Below are positions 43,620 through 54,959 of a stretch of DNA of 64,000 nt, one piece after another. The notes under the pieces were generated by a model that made no database searches, was not told the DNA's origin, and saw only the letters and a program-made list of their open reading frames with translations. The position numbers and the translations under genes were made by a program. Position 1 is the first letter of the stretch. Each line of letters opens with the position of its first letter. The DNA lies in contig JAKTTT010000017.1 in the NCBI GenBank assembly GCA_030581615.1, forward strand, positions 248,001 to 312,000, read 5' to 3'. The stretch comes from Alloascoidea africana. Lineage: Eukaryota; Ascomycota; Alloascoideomycetes; Alloascoideales; Alloascoideaceae.

Positions 43620-45621
43620 GATGTCAGTTGTCAGAAGTTTTTACAAGTGGATGGTATCCGATCTTCAAGTGGGGAAAATGAATTTTCACTGAGAAGGTAT
43701 GTGGAGGAAGACAGTACAGATTTAATAGATCATCGTGCTATATTTATAAGATTGAGAGCATCATGGGCTGTTACTCTGCTCATCTGGCTGAAAGCCGAAA
43801 AGGCAAACAAACTCCTTGGCGTGGCAACAGACTCAAACACATTTGTTGATGTTCTTTAATGGCTCTCATACTCGTTATTGCCTCCAAAGACATTGTTCAT
43901 TTGCATTCCTAAGTTTATAATAAATGTATCACCTGTGGAATTTCCGACCAGGCTTTGACCGCCTCTCAGTGAGTGAAGAGGACATTGAGGGTCGCACACA
44001 AGCACCCACTTCATTGCATACTATATTCCGGTTTCTCCAGGACTACGAATTTCAATAGGCGTTAGTGTGGAAGGTTCTAAAGGAATACCTCTGAGTATGG
44101 TGAAACTTGCAAAAGGCATGATTGCCGAAAACTATCAGATGTTCACCTCTTTAACCGCCCCAGGATATTCGTCCATCATGATGACCATCGCTATGCTTCC
44201 CCCATTCGAGACTTTTCTTCATTCTAGGCTTCTATTGATTGGCCAAGATCAATGCCTCCACTCTACTCCAGGCTTTTTTGATGTGAATGTGAATCGCATT
44301 AGCCATTTTTCGGACAAATGAAGTGCTATTGTTCTCTGCATAGTGATAGATATAGACTGTGGCCTGTCGAACCACTTCATCTCTCAGTTGGGGGTTCTTT
44401 GAACACGAAGGAAGAAAAGAAAATCACTCAACGAATAGTCGAATATTCGGTTAAAAGTCCACTCTCTCCTACAATTTCTTTATTTAATATTGTTGGTCTC
44501 ATGCTCTGTCTTGCGCTTCTTAGCACTTTTCCTCGGAAGATCCCTTATAGATGTGGTCACCTGTTTGTGGATTGATTGAGACCAAAGGGAAGATTTCCGT
44601 GCCCCCTCAAAGGCAGCAATGACATGGCAGGAATAGTATACTTTTTATGGGGAATAATCACACTCTAAATCCAGCTTTATGAAACGTTACGCCAATAAAT
44701 CTGCTCGCAAGAACAATAAGATCAAACCAAGCGTCGGAGTGACGTAGCAGAAAAGTTGACAATAATATTCAGAACCTTGCCAAGTATCAGTCTTTTTTCA
44801 AGCGTTTTTGTCTCAGTCCCACATATGGACAACTTTTTCAAGTCTAGAGACAACCACTACACCAAAAAAAGGCAACTCGGCTAACAATCAGGCCTTCAAA
44901 TATTTGAAGTTTTAATTAGACTCTAAAACGATCAACATTTTGGTTTCAGTTGGGAGGCTAAGTTTAAACATAGCATGCATTTCGGACAACAGATCTATAT
45001 TTTCTGTTCAGCAGTTGACCGTTGAACTCAGGAAAACCTATTATAAGATCTGGAAGCAGCATCAAAAGACAATGACTGTTATCTCTGAGAGCTTCCATAA
45101 CTTTAATATCTGATAACCTGATAGTTTGGCATAAGACTATGAAAACAATACTGTCAGGTCATAACCAGAGTTTGGCATACTTTCCCCATTCTGTAAAGTT
45201 GCCCCTCTTCTCTTTGCAAGAAAAGGGCGCAATTGAGTGAAGCATAATAGAAGCTCTGTAAATGTCATTGCCGTGGAAAGACCACTGGTTCTAGAGCTGA
45301 CTGATAATATTATCCACTATGTTCGGTAAGAAGCCTTTGAGTCGTATAAATACCTCAAAGGTCAGGTTTGGCCAAAATCCCCAAAGGTTCTGGAAAACGT
45401 GGGGGGCGGGCGAATAATTGCCAGTAATGGAAAACAATATAATGCCGCTTGGCAATAAACCATTGCCATGGTACTTTAATAAGAAACGTGGCCTTAAAAA
45501 GGCTTTTGAGATGCTCATCTCGTCGTGCCGCGATCTTTCAAATAATAAATAAATACTGATTGGTTCCGATGACCATTCAAGATCGGTCTCACAATTTCTG
45601 GGTCTGCTTTTTAAACCTCTT
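43620..45621. other. Intergenic, 2 kb
   Basis: Upstream of GAD1 and downstream of PSO2. Small frames at 44067-44575 and 45650-45291 (minus) have no domain. No repeat or RNA gene that I can support. Confidence 0.5.
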
Positions 45622-47390
45622 TTAAAAGCTTTCAGCAGTGATGGTGTCACATAGAACTTTGCGATACTTTAACCAAAATTCAATGATGTTTTCCATCTTT
45701 TTCTGCTCTCTATGAGATGCCGCACTTTTCAAACAATTGTTAGTTGCAAATTTAAACAAAAAGCAAAAAAAAGCAAGCTTATATGCGTACCATACTGTTG
45801 GAATAATGCTCCTAAATTTCAACTTCATTGTAAATAAACACAACTCCCTGAAGCTAGAGTGCTCACTATAGGGCACCATATACATCTGTATAACTTTGTC
45901 ACTTTTATGTTGTGCTATCAGCTGCCCGATAGTAAAGTTTGTCTTTCCATTTTCCACTATGTTTTTCAAAGAGTCAAAGTCAAACTTTTCTTTCCGCTTC
46001 TCCCAAGGAGACGCAAATGCCCAACCTGTTGGTCTGATAGCAATTATATTGCTGAAAGAGTATTGATATTGATGGTAATAGCTTTCCAGTTTCTGGGCAC
46101 ATGGTTAGAGCACGCTCCTCGGTTTAACACATGAGACTCGACTTACCTCCTCAGTCATCCAAGCCATGGGTACCAAATGTATCTGGGCATTGCGCGCATC
46201 TGCTGTGAGTAACTCATTAAGCTCATTACTCTCGTAGGTATTTACTATCAGATGTTTGGAGGAAGTAACATATATTTTTGATTTGATACGTTTCGCAATG
46301 CCAATTGCTAATTTTTCTTTCCCAATGGTGTAGGTTCCAATGGCAATTAGCAATTTCTTGGGCCCCTTCTTAGAGCCAAAAGTGGTATTGGAAGCATCAG
46401 TAGATACAAGATCTGTTATTCGTTTCTGGGATTTGCCTCTGAAAAGTTTGCCCTCATTTATGTGGAGACAAAACTCGCCACAAGTGTTCACAACCAACTG
46501 TTGTGGAGGGAAGACATACATTGGATCCATGTACGTGGTATCAAGATACAACTCGTCAATTTCTGCATTGCAAAGCCCTGGATGGAGAATATGAAGAGGA
46601 CATGCTCTAAAATCACCAGTATGCAATACTTTTTTCTCTGGTGTTGAAAAAAGAATGATAGCTGCTCCTGGACAACTGTTGAAAAAACGTTAGCGCATCT
46701 CATCGCGACACAATGAGTAAAACACCACTCACTGGTTCGCATCGATTAGCTCTGTTTTCACTCCATGAATGGTATATTCTTTGCTCATTTCGAGAGGCGT
46801 AACCCAATTGGGGTCAAGGCCTATCTTCAGAGAGAGCAGCCGAGCTGTTATTTCAGAACAGTATATCTGACCATGTTTCCATCCTTTAGACAAGTTCGTG
46901 TAATGATCAGCATGGAAATGCCTTTTTAAAATAGAAATTAGTATGTGGTCTTAGCAAAACAACCATAGAAGACTCACGTTAGAAAATAGGCGTCGATTCC
47001 AGATATTTCGCCATAGCAGAAGGCATCTACTGCGAATTTGACGTCCCCAAAGGCCATCGTCTTGTAGCTAGGGACTTCCTTTCGGGCCTTTTTACGCGGA
47101 GGCAAGGGCTGCACATCATGTACCAAATCTGCTTTAGAAGGCAGCTGAGGTAGCAGGCTTCTAGTCAGGTCTATAATTGAGTCAGACTGGAGACAAGCGT
47201 CAACATGAGAAGTTCGTTCTTGGATGGACAGTAGGGAGATGGAAGTGCCACAGACTGGACACCCAATTTCGACCTCGCTTGAGGTAGCGACTTCAGTAGA
47301 AGATGAAACCAGCCCCCTGCTTTTGAAAAATCCCACGAGGTTCAGTGTTCCATTTGCACTTGGTTCGCTGGCCCGCTTTTTAGCAGCCAT
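45622..47390 (-). CDS. PSO2: PSO2/SNM1 DNA interstrand crosslink repair nuclease (five exons)
   Basis: Pso2/SNM1 is a 5' exonuclease of the metallo-beta-lactamase/beta-CASP class that processes DNA interstrand crosslinks in the nucleus. Exons are 47390-46978, 46921-46733, 46675-46147, 46092-45791 and 45724-45622 (511 residues); the introns are 54-66 bases with good branch sites. Residues 44-66 form a UBZ4-like zinc motif (CPVCGTS ... HVDAC). The catalytic motifs are HFHADH at 139-144 (formed by splicing exons 1 and 2), DANHCPGA at about 198-205 (formed by exons 2 and 3), HTGDFR at about 219 and LDTTY at about 245. The DRMBL end has IIAIRPTGWAF, YMVPYSEHSSFRELCLF and IIPTV. All metal ligands in view are present. 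The fourth intron keeps the frame open if retained. Confidence 0.93.
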
Positions 47391-47492
47391 CTATCTGTTT
47401 CGCGATGGCGATGGCGATGGCGATGGTTTGGGGGTCCACCACGATGTGAGTTCTCTCCCAACACTCCACTCACGCCAAACAGATCAGGAGCA
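47391..47492. promoter_or_regulatory. Short divergent promoter with GCGATG repeat (PSO2 / ARL2)
   Basis: Only 102 bases separate the two start codons. 47402-47425 holds four tandem GCGATG hexamers just upstream of the PSO2 start. A shared bidirectional promoter is inferred from spacing. Confidence 0.6.
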
Positions 47493-48309
47493 ATGGGTCT
47501 TTTGTCAATACTGAGATCCCAGCGGCTCAAGGCTAAAGAGATCCGAGTGCTTATGCTGTAAGAGGCAATTCACATCACGATGGGAGAATCTCTCTAATGT
47601 TTTTTGTAGTGGACTCGATAACGCGGGCAAAACAACAATTGTCAAATCGATTTTGGGGGACAATGTGAAGGAAGTATCTCCAACTCTAGGATTCAACATC
47701 CGAACGATACAGAAAGATGAGTATGTTCACGTTTGACTGAGCAAAATAATCCATATTGGCTCTGTTGTATAGTCTATTAACCGATTGCAAGCTTCACGTT
47801 AAACATTTGTGAGCATTTATGTTTTTTTTACGTTGAGATCTGAAAATCAAGTACGGCTAATTTAATATTTGCAAAAAGGGGATATTGGAGGACAATCAAC
47901 TCTTCGTCCTTTTTGGTACAACTACTTTGAGAAGACAGATTCTCTGATTTGGGTTGTGGATGCCGCTTCTCTTGACAGATTACAAGAGTGCACCAGAGAA
48001 CTGCACAATGTGCTTACAGAGGACCGACTTACTGGGGCAAATCTGTTAATATTTGTGAATAAACTTGATCTGGTTCCAGAGGACAGAAGAACGGAAGTGG
48101 TAGCAAAAGTCAAAGATGTATGTTGGTTTTGTTGTTTATTTGGATGCTCGTTTTCTAATCGCCTTTTTTTTTTGTAGGCTCTGAAACTAGAAACGATTAT
48201 AGGCCATAATTGGAACGTCATTGGGTGTAGCGCATACACAGGTGAAAATCTAGATTTAGGGCTAAAATGGGTCATTCAGGAGATTAAGGACAGATTATAC
48301 ATATTGTGA
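47493..48309 (+). CDS. CIN4: ARL2-like small GTPase (five exons)
   Basis: Arl2 (S. cerevisiae Cin4) is a small GTPase acting with tubulin cofactors in tubulin folding. Exons are 47493-47557, 47610-47720, 47792-47808 (17 bases), 47879-48117 and 48178-48309; introns are 52-71 bases, and all phases close to give 187 residues (family about 184). Motifs: [20 protein letters not shown], the P-loop GLDNAGKT (formed across intron 1), switch region [15 protein letters not shown] in [19 protein letters not shown] (formed across introns 2 and 3), NKLD for guanine specificity and a [10 protein letters not shown]-motif. Gly2 is present; ARL2 proteins are usually not myristoylated. The P-loop and IWDIGG both depend on splicing. 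Confidence 0.95.
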
Positions 48310-48766
48310 AAAATCAGTGAATTAGTTTATTAGAAAAAGCATTCCTTTATAATTAATAGTACAACCACAAGGAGCATTAAAGCGCTGATATGTCAGGGAA
48401 AAGAAAGAAGAAAACTCCACATCCCAACTGATTCTGTTCTTTCGTGTAATTATTTCTCTTTTTTTTTTCGGTTTATATGTCTTTTCTCTTACATTAGAAA
48501 CTGAAGACTAATCCAGCGCAAGACATGTGTTATTGGTCCCAGTTAAAGTCAAATAGGAGAAGAAAAAAAAATGTATGTATCTCAAGCTTAAGTTGTGAAA
48601 TCGTAAACTTCCACTTGCCAAACAAACAAAAAAGGAATAAAAAGCGCCTGGGGCATGGAAAAAATGAGGTGCAAGGGAATGAAAACGCGCATGAATAACA
48701 AACAAAGCACAAAGAAATGGTAAAAGAAAAGAAAAGGAAAAGAAAAGAAAAGAAAGAAAAAAGTTA
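48310..48766. other. Convergent 3' region of ARL2 and the GPR1-like gene
   Basis: AT-rich, with an AAAAG-type repeat at about 48726-48760 just past the stop of the receptor gene. Frames here are low complexity. Confidence 0.55.
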
Positions 48767-50713
48767 TTAATGTCGTCTTAGAAATTCAACCAAATCAAAT
48801 TCCTCATTGTCATCAATTTCATCCAGCTCTTCGATATCCGAACGGCCAAACCTTTCATTATTATCTTGAGAAGCTGTTGAGTCTTCGTTGCCTGAGCATG
48901 AAGGTTTGCTTGCTCCTCTCAAAGAGAGAGCATATGACTCTTGTAAATTGGGCGCTTTGCTAACCAAGGAAGAGTCTCCTCGAGAAGACGATGATCCACT
49001 TCCCATTGTCAGGATAGACCGCCATGAAACTTTTGAGCCTTTCCGACTTCCAGCAGCCTTGGGATCACATTTATCGTTGCTAGGAAATAATGGTGGCTTC
49101 TTATCTTTGGGATTAAATGGTATATTGGGTGTCAGAGGCGATAAAGAAATCACAGACGGTCCACTTTTATGTAGTGGCGTAGATCCGTCGGCCTGAACAT
49201 TATCTGGCGCAACAGGATTCTCCTCCTTTGTTTTGCCGTATCTGAATCTAAAACTGCTGAAACTATGTTTTCGCTGGTCTTTGAAGTATTGAGGAGCATG
49301 ATGGTGCTTATCGGGATGATAAACAGGCTTTAAAAACTGGTCGCCGATGCCCGGAGGTATCGAGCCATTAATATTTGGAGGAGGTAAGTTGTGGGAGTGA
49401 ACCGCTTGGCCAGGGACAATAGCCCCACGGTGACTGGCTGCCTGCCGGGCCTTCACTGCAGCCGAAGTATACCGCCATGGTCTTTCTCGAAATAAAAAGA
49501 CGATTGTATCGACCGTGCAATTAAAGGGTTGCATAAAGGCTGCAATACAAGACAGCCAATAGACTGGGCCATGTGTCATTTCATAGTTGAACTGTAAGCA
49601 CTGTAGAATAAAGGGGGCAAGCCAAAGAAACACATAGGAAATGGGGTAGGCAAATATCGACTTCATTTGCTTTTCAATCATGTACTTTCGACTTTTGAAA
49701 TCGTCCATCATTTGCTGTTGCATCTGCATTTGCAGATTTCTCGTATTATCTGGAATAGCTTCAGGGAGATGAGGAGGCTCAACAGCCGTGGGACTTGTAG
49801 AATGGTCCGAAGTCGTGAAATCTGAGGATCGACGAGAGCTTTCGTATTCGGTCTCCTGACTCTCACCGTCTCCTTTACTGGTCATTTTATCTGGCAAGCT
49901 TTGTAGACACAACAAACAAGACACTGCTTGGTCTTTGAAAGAAATGCTCCACCTCGGCTTTTCGATATCCTCTGCCGCTCCCCCTTCCATGCTATGAATA
50001 TTGGCAACGCTGCTTCCAATTACATGGAATTCTCTAACAACATGCACATATATTGAGATGTAGATCGTCAAAATCACAACGATAATGATATAGCGGGGAA
50101 CCCAAGATAGAACCAAACGGAGCCATAAAGGCCTTGGCGGGAGATAGCACCATGTAATGTTGGAGTCATAACCATTATCATCAATGAACGCCAGACCAGC
50201 TAAAAGAACTGGCAAGGCAAAAGAAATAATATAAACAAGAAATCGATACTTGTAGAGTCCTCCTTCTTTGGCATCTCCCCGAATGGAAGGACGAAAAATC
50301 AGAAGCGCCGTGTGAATCGCAAAAGTTAGAATGGCAAAATCTGCACCTTCAATAGCCGTAGCGGTGAAAAACCCAACAGTAGAACAGAAAGTTCTGGAGT
50401 AGTAAGCAGAAGCAATTGAAAGGACTCTGACTGGATATATCAAGAGGATCACAGCTTTCAACATGTCAAAGATGATCAAAAAAATGATCAACTGGTGTCG
50501 GAAAACACGTCTGCTACTGTCAATAACCGCCCAAAAATAAAAAGCAATGATGCCGGACAAAATTGATATACATGAGGATATTATGGCTATGATTCGGAGA
50601 GTGTGAGCCTCATGCTGAGAAAAGTCATTGATGCGGAATTGGGCCGCTGAGGACATTCCGGACACTTGGGCATAGGGCGGCACCTCTGTAAAGGCGATGG
50701 CGGGATATTTCAA
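48767..50713 (-). CDS. GPR1: GPR1/Git3-type G protein-coupled receptor
   Basis: Gpr1/Git3 receptors sit in the plasma membrane and signal nutrients (glucose, sucrose or methionine) through a G-alpha to cAMP-PKA. The 648-residue protein has five TM segments in the N-terminal 235 residues (first IIAIISSCISILSGIIAFYF). A third intracellular loop of about 110 residues with a Ser/Thr-rich run (YESSRRSSDFTTSDHS) and a short Gln-rich run (QMQMQQQMMDDF) follows. TM6 and TM7 are the Git3_C segment at about 350-410 (IFAYPISYVFLWLAPFILQC, FMQPFNCTVDTIVFLFRERP). The C-terminal tail is about 240 residues, rich in Ser/Pro and ending in an acidic stretch (DIEELDEIDDNEEFDLVEFL). Two Met are near the start; the first (MKYPAIAF) is used, but Met20 would also work. 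The ligand cannot be read from sequence. Confidence 0.88.
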   Translation of the reverse strand: MKYPAIAFTEVPPYAQVSGMSSAAQFRINDFSQHEAHTLRIIAIISSCISILSGIIAFYFWAVIDSSRRVFRHQLIIFLIIFDMLKAVILLIYPVRVLSIASAYYSRTFCSTVGFFTATAIEGADFAILTFAIHTALLIFRPSIRGDAKEGGLYKYRFLVYIISFALPVLLAGLAFIDDNGYDSNITWCYLPPRPLWLRLVLSWVPRYIIIVVILTIYISIYVHVVREFHVIGSSVANIHSMEGGAAEDIEKPRWSISFKDQAVSCLLCLQSLPDKMTSKGDGESQETEYESSRRSSDFTTSDHSTSPTAVEPPHLPEAIPDNTRNLQMQMQQQMMDDFKSRKYMIEKQMKSIFAYPISYVFLWLAPFILQCLQFNYEMTHGPVYWLSCIAAFMQPFNCTVDTIVFLFRERPWRYTSAAVKARQAASHRGAIVPGQAVHSHNLPPPNINGSIPPGIGDQFLKPVYHPDKHHHAPQYFKDQRKHSFSSFRFRYGKTKEENPVAPDNVQADGSTPLHKSGPSVISLSPLTPNIPFNPKDKKPPLFPSNDKCDPKAAGSRKGSKVSWRSILTMGSGSSSSRGDSSLVSKAPNLQESYALSLRGASKPSCSGNEDSTASQDNNERFGRSDIEELDEIDDNEEFDLVEFLRRH

Positions 50714-51062
50714 AAGAAGTGTCCTGGAAGAGGCTTCAGGAGAACTAATCCGTTGCGGTGTGCTCTTCCTGAAGTGTCGGATCGAATAGACGGGAGTGGG
50801 ACTGGCTGGTATTGGGACTCTGGGGAGCTCTCACTTTTCTGTGTATGGATGAAGATAACGCAGAGGCGAGGTTTGGAGGGGTGCACGGGTGTTGTGACCG
50901 GCACGTGTGGCTGGTGCACGGGTGTTTCTGTTGCGAGTGGCTCGGCCCGGAAAGCCGATATCAGCTTCAGCCCGGCCCGGCGGAGGCCCGGCGGAGGACA
51001 AAACTCTGTGCTATTTTGCTATTAGGTAGGTCTCTACTTCATCATTTTGTGCTCGGCGGCAA
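50714..51062. other. Upstream region of the GPR1-like gene, with GC-rich patch
   Basis: A G+C-rich patch at about 50880-51000 contains a GGCCCGG-type repeat (GCCCGGCGGAGG twice). Probably the promoter region of the receptor gene. Confidence 0.45.
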
Positions 51063-52191
51063 TCACCGAGCTTCCAGCTCAATGGCGCTTTTCACCATTC
51101 CAATCGTGCCGCTGACTTGGATGCTTTCGTTTCCTCCTTTGCTGATGTAGTACTCCACATCCGAGAGGCCTTTCAGCAGAGCTATTCGGGTCTGGGGTTT
51201 CAACACGAGTTGGTTAAACTCCTCTACCAACCCTTGAAGAATATCAATCAAAGCCAGCCCCTTCAACTGTTTCAATTTTTGAATAGTGTTGTAGGCTGTG
51301 GTCCAGTCATCTTGTAGAATTGTATTCATTATCCGCTTAATGTCTTCAGGGTGAGGGGAGCCAACACATTCATAAACCTGATCATCTGAGATAGCCTCTC
51401 CTTCTTCAGCCGCTGCAAAACATGCCTGTAGAACGTTTAGAGCTTTTCTCATGTCTCCCTTTGCTAATTTCAACAATGATTGTCTTGCATCAGGCTCTAT
51501 CGATATTTTTTCTTGTTCTATAACAAAGCCAATACGTTTGTCAATGGCATTCGCAGGTAAAGGTGAAAATCTAAACCTTGTGCATCGAGATAACAGAGCT
51601 GGATTTAATTTATGGGCATAGTTTGCCAAAATGCAAAACCTCGTGTGAGCAGTATACTTTTCGATAACTCGTCTAAGAGCGTTTTGAGCGGCATTTGTCA
51701 TGGCATCTGCTTCATCCAGTATGATCAGTTTGAATCCTTTTGAAAAAATTTGAATAGTACTGGCAAAATTCTTGATTTGATCCCGTACTACATCAATGCC
51801 TCTATCATCTGACGCATTGAGCTCCAAAATCATATTTCTATAACTATCTCCATAAATCTCTCGAGCCACAGCCATAATTGTAGAAGTTTTGCCTGTCCCT
51901 GGTGGACCATAAAATAAAAGATGAGGCAGTTGGCTGTTTTCAATAAACTTTCGAACTAATTTGCACTATATTAGAAATGACAAAAAGTTTTTTGCTTTTG
52001 AAACAAGTACTTACCAGTGGTGATGGTTTCGTTCTGTCCGTGAACATCATCAAGAGTAGAGGGTCTGTATTTTTCGATCCTTTATCATAGATATTAGCAA
52101 TAATCAACGGCTCAACTACAGTTTAGATATCATACCAAGGAAGAGTATCCCCAGAATTCGTGGATGAGCCTGCTTTATGTTTGTCACTCAT
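51063..52191 (-). CDS. RFC3: Replication factor C subunit 3 (three exons)
   Basis: Rfc3 is a small AAA+ subunit of the clamp loader that places PCNA on DNA. Exons are 52191-52136, 52079-52015 and 51955-51063; introns of 56 and 59 bases; 337 residues (S. cerevisiae 340). The Walker A GPPGTGKT is at 57-64, Walker B LIILDEAD at about 117-124 and the SRC arginine-finger motif (LLSRCTRF) at about 163-166. The stretch LELNASDDRGIDVVRDQIK plus ASTIQIFSKGF identifies Rfc3 (human RFC5) rather than Rfc2 or Rfc4. Exon 3 must begin at TTCG (51955) after AG rather than at the earlier AG, because only this gives TTVRKFIENSQLPHLLFYG in frame. Confidence 0.95.
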
Positions 52192-52677
52192 GTTTATAGA
52201 ATAGTAAATTTGACGTGTATTTTTCGCGTTATGGATCTTGGAACTTTCGTTGATGATCCGGGTAACAGTTACAATTAGTTTGGGAAACTACTACTTTACG
52301 TGAAGAATCACTATAAACTAGTCAAAGGTTGAAATGTAAAAAAAAATGCTATAGGTCTAGTCGTCTGGAATGACTTTGATTTGGGTAGACAATACTTCAA
52401 CTTGTTTCGTATTCAGATATAGATCTAGATTTACTCTTTACCAGATGAAACCAACGAACGAACCAGAGATCTGGATATTTCTCAATGTTTCCCCCAAAAG
52501 AGTACTCTAAATTAGAAAAAAAGGGCTCTATATTCATGGAAAAGAAATGTATTGCTCAACCGATAGTTTGCATGTGATACGAAATGGATATTCGATTAAT
52601 TTGTTGTTGTTTCTTTGCACTATTCACCTATCATAAACCGCGCTTTTAAAAACAGTGTAAAAGTTCAAGATTTTTCT
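52192..52677. other. Intergenic between RFC3 and QCR8
   Basis: Nothing supported. Confidence 0.5.
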
Positions 52678-53051
52678 TTATGAGTTTGCCTTCTCCAGAT
52701 CTTCCCTTCCAGCTTTTGAATACAGATACAAGTTGTAATCTCTGGCTTCAGTCCAAATGTACCAGTAGAGACCAACAGGGAGCAAAACGAAAAGTGCTTG
52801 GTTCTTGACTCTTCGGAAAGTGTTGAAAATGGCATTATGTGCTGCTCCGGCCAGAGGCTTCTGGGCATATGGAGAAACAGAGTATCGTGTTATACCCTTT
52901 TGCTTGGGACCACCTAACGATGACATCCTGATTAGACTCCGTTACAAAAAAACGGTTTTACCAAAAAAACATGGCATAAATGGTTGACATTAGACTTACC
53001 CATATGGCCCCACCATCCCATGTAAGTTTTACCGCCAGAAGGAGCACCCAT
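52678..53051 (-). CDS. QCR8: Cytochrome bc1 complex subunit 8 (two exons)
   Basis: Qcr8 is a small single-TM nuclear subunit of mitochondrial complex III, next to cytochrome b. Exon 1 is 53051-53000, the intron is 52999-52914 (86 bases), exon 2 is 52913-52678; 95 residues (S. cerevisiae 94). The joined start MGAPSGGKTYMGWWGHMGG and then PKQKGITRYSVSPYAQKPL are near-identical to the family, and the TM segment is LFVLLPVGLYWYIW. The acceptor must be the second AG (cgttag, 52915-52914); an earlier AG (ctaatcag) hits a stop at once. A frame starting at 52926 (MSSLGGPKQKG) is an artefact of ignoring exon 1. Confidence 0.95.
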
Positions 53052-53941
53052 TTTTTGTTATGTGTTGTGAATTTGATGAATTTCAACGAGGAAGAAATCA
53101 ATCGGACACTGGATGGGAATTATAACACTAGATTTGGAGTTTGTTGATTGGCTGGAGGAGAAGCGGTATAGAGAATTTCGCCGTTCTGAAATGTACGTCT
53201 GGTCATATATCTCTCTCTATAACGGACTATCTATGATTCTACTGTTTCAGAGAAAAGAACTACAAACACACAAAAGCTGTGAAAAACGCTCTCAATAGTT
53301 TTAATAAACCAAACTTGTCCTAACATACTTGATAGGATGAAGACAGCTTACACTAGATGAAGCAACCATGTTTTAATTCCACATTCATGGACCCCAAGTA
53401 TCGACTTTTTTGCAAATATCCTCTTGATCAGATATCTGTAATAAAATGACACTTTAAATATCCTTTTTTTAACTGGAGATGAATAGCCAAAAGACCCTCC
53501 TAATACGCTACAACGCTTGATTCCCCCGGGCTCACGGAAATCCATTCTTTTGGTGTCTCATAGTCGAGGTTTACCCGGCCACCGGGTATGAGAAGCCGTT
53601 TCTCCGCGCAAGGACTTTTTTTTTTTTACAAATATTTGAAGAGCATACTAAGCTTTAGATTTGATTCTTATCACGTTGTTTTAAATTCTGTTTCTTTCAT
53701 ATATTCCTTCGGGTAAATGATTTTAACAAAGAACCAGAAACTCTAATTTGACAAAGGTGTAGTTTTTTTTCAAGGATAATGGTAAATTTGCGTAATCCCC
53801 CCCCCTATAAAAGAAAAAAGATACGCCATGACTCGTTACCCGGTCTTAGGTGATGGGGATGATGGCTTCTTTCCCAAATTGTTTACCTACTACTACTACC
53901 TTCACGAATTTCCCTGACCTGTTATAAGTTTTCTTTCAAAA
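53052..53941. other. Intergenic upstream of QCR8 and SDS3-like gene
   Basis: Divergent promoters. A small forward frame (53113-53298, MGIITLDLEFVDWLEEKRYR) looks protein-like at first but has no partner exon that I could find. Confidence 0.45.
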
Positions 53942-54959
53942 ATGGATGCAAGACGAGGATTGAATAATCCATATCACACAGAGGGTATGTTAGTTTTTAT
54001 CATCATCATCGTCATTCTTTTTTGCTTTACTAGGCATCCTGGCTTTCATCCCATCGATAACTCAGGCTATCGAAGTAGAGCTTTTGATTTTTTTTTTCTT
54101 TTTCTTTGAATACTGGTCACTGACCTTCCCAGTGATGAACTCATCTCTCAGTAAAAGAGACCGACGCAAGCAGATGATTCAGCTAAGATTGAATAAAATG
54201 TCCGATGTTTTCAAAAGTAATCGGGACCAGCACTACCGCAATATGCTACACAAACTGCAAAGGACACTGGCGACGATTCATCAGGGCACAAACGAGACTT
54301 TTTTAGAAAACTTGGCAGATCTTGAAGAGACTCGAGACGAAGAATTATTGCGATTATATTTATGGGAAGAGTATGAGAAAGAATGCGTTGAGGATGACTA
54401 CCAACTAGAACTTGAACACATAAACGAAGAACACGATAAGGTAATAAAGGCAGCAAAGGAAAGACTCTTTGAGAAACTGGAAAGACAGATTAAACATCAC
54501 AAGGAAGACAAAGCGCTAATAGACATTGCCAATGAACATTCATATTTCTTGTCTGGCTCCGGTGCTGGCAATAGTGACACACCCGCTTCTCCAGGACTGT
54601 ATGGACATGATCGACGAAAGCTTCGTAGTCGAGCGCATGACTTGAGCAGTAACTATGAAGATAATGGAGTTTTATCCGGAGGCGATTCTACAAGCAAAAG
54701 GCGGAAAGTTGCTCGAAGCAATGGCGGATATCGAAGTGGAGGGGGTAGCAGTCGCAATACGGGGAATATTAGCAACAGTGAAGATGCTGTGTGGAGTGAT
54801 AGAGACGGTCTTGGCGGATTATTGTTTGGAGAGGAGAAAAGTCGTACTTCTCATAGAGGTAACAAATCTTTCCAAGGCGTTCCTTCTTTAAAACCAGAAG
54901 AGGTCAATGATGACTTGCAACTGTTGAGGAATGCTGTAAGTTCTCTGAAAGACAAATGA
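53942..54959 (+). CDS. SDS3: SDS3-like subunit of histone deacetylase complex (two exons)
   Basis: Sds3 is a subunit of the Rpd3L/Sin3 histone deacetylase complex in the nucleus. Exon 1 is 53942-53984 (MDARRGLNNPYHTE) and exon 2 most likely 54133-54959, with a 148-base intron (gtatgt ... cag); 289 residues. The core reads SKRDRRKQMIQLRLNKMSDV, FKSNRDQHYRNML, LENLADLEETRDEELLRLYL, WEEYEKECVEDDY and HKEDKALIDIANEHSYFLSG, the Sds3 helical pattern. The C-terminal half is Ser/Gly/Arg-rich. A shorter intron (53985-54033) also keeps the frame but would add a 30-residue hydrophobic, Phe-rich stretch unlike any Sds3, so I prefer the longer one. Confidence 0.8.

Noticed and set aside
45291-45650. Minus frame of 119 codons overlapping the PSO2 end
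   Set aside because: Overlaps the last PSO2 exon in another phase and has no domain.
52913-52926. QCR8 starting at MSSLGGPKQKG as a single exon
   Set aside because: Lacks the conserved TYMGWWGHMG start, which an upstream exon supplies in phase.
53113-53298. Small forward frame MGIITLDLEFVDWLEEKRYR
   Set aside because: Protein-like start, but ends after 61 codons and no continuing exon was found; kept only as a note.
53985-54033. Shorter alternative intron in the SDS3-like gene
   Set aside because: Keeps frame but adds a 30-residue hydrophobic Phe-rich stretch unlike Sds3, and the branch site would be too close to the acceptor.
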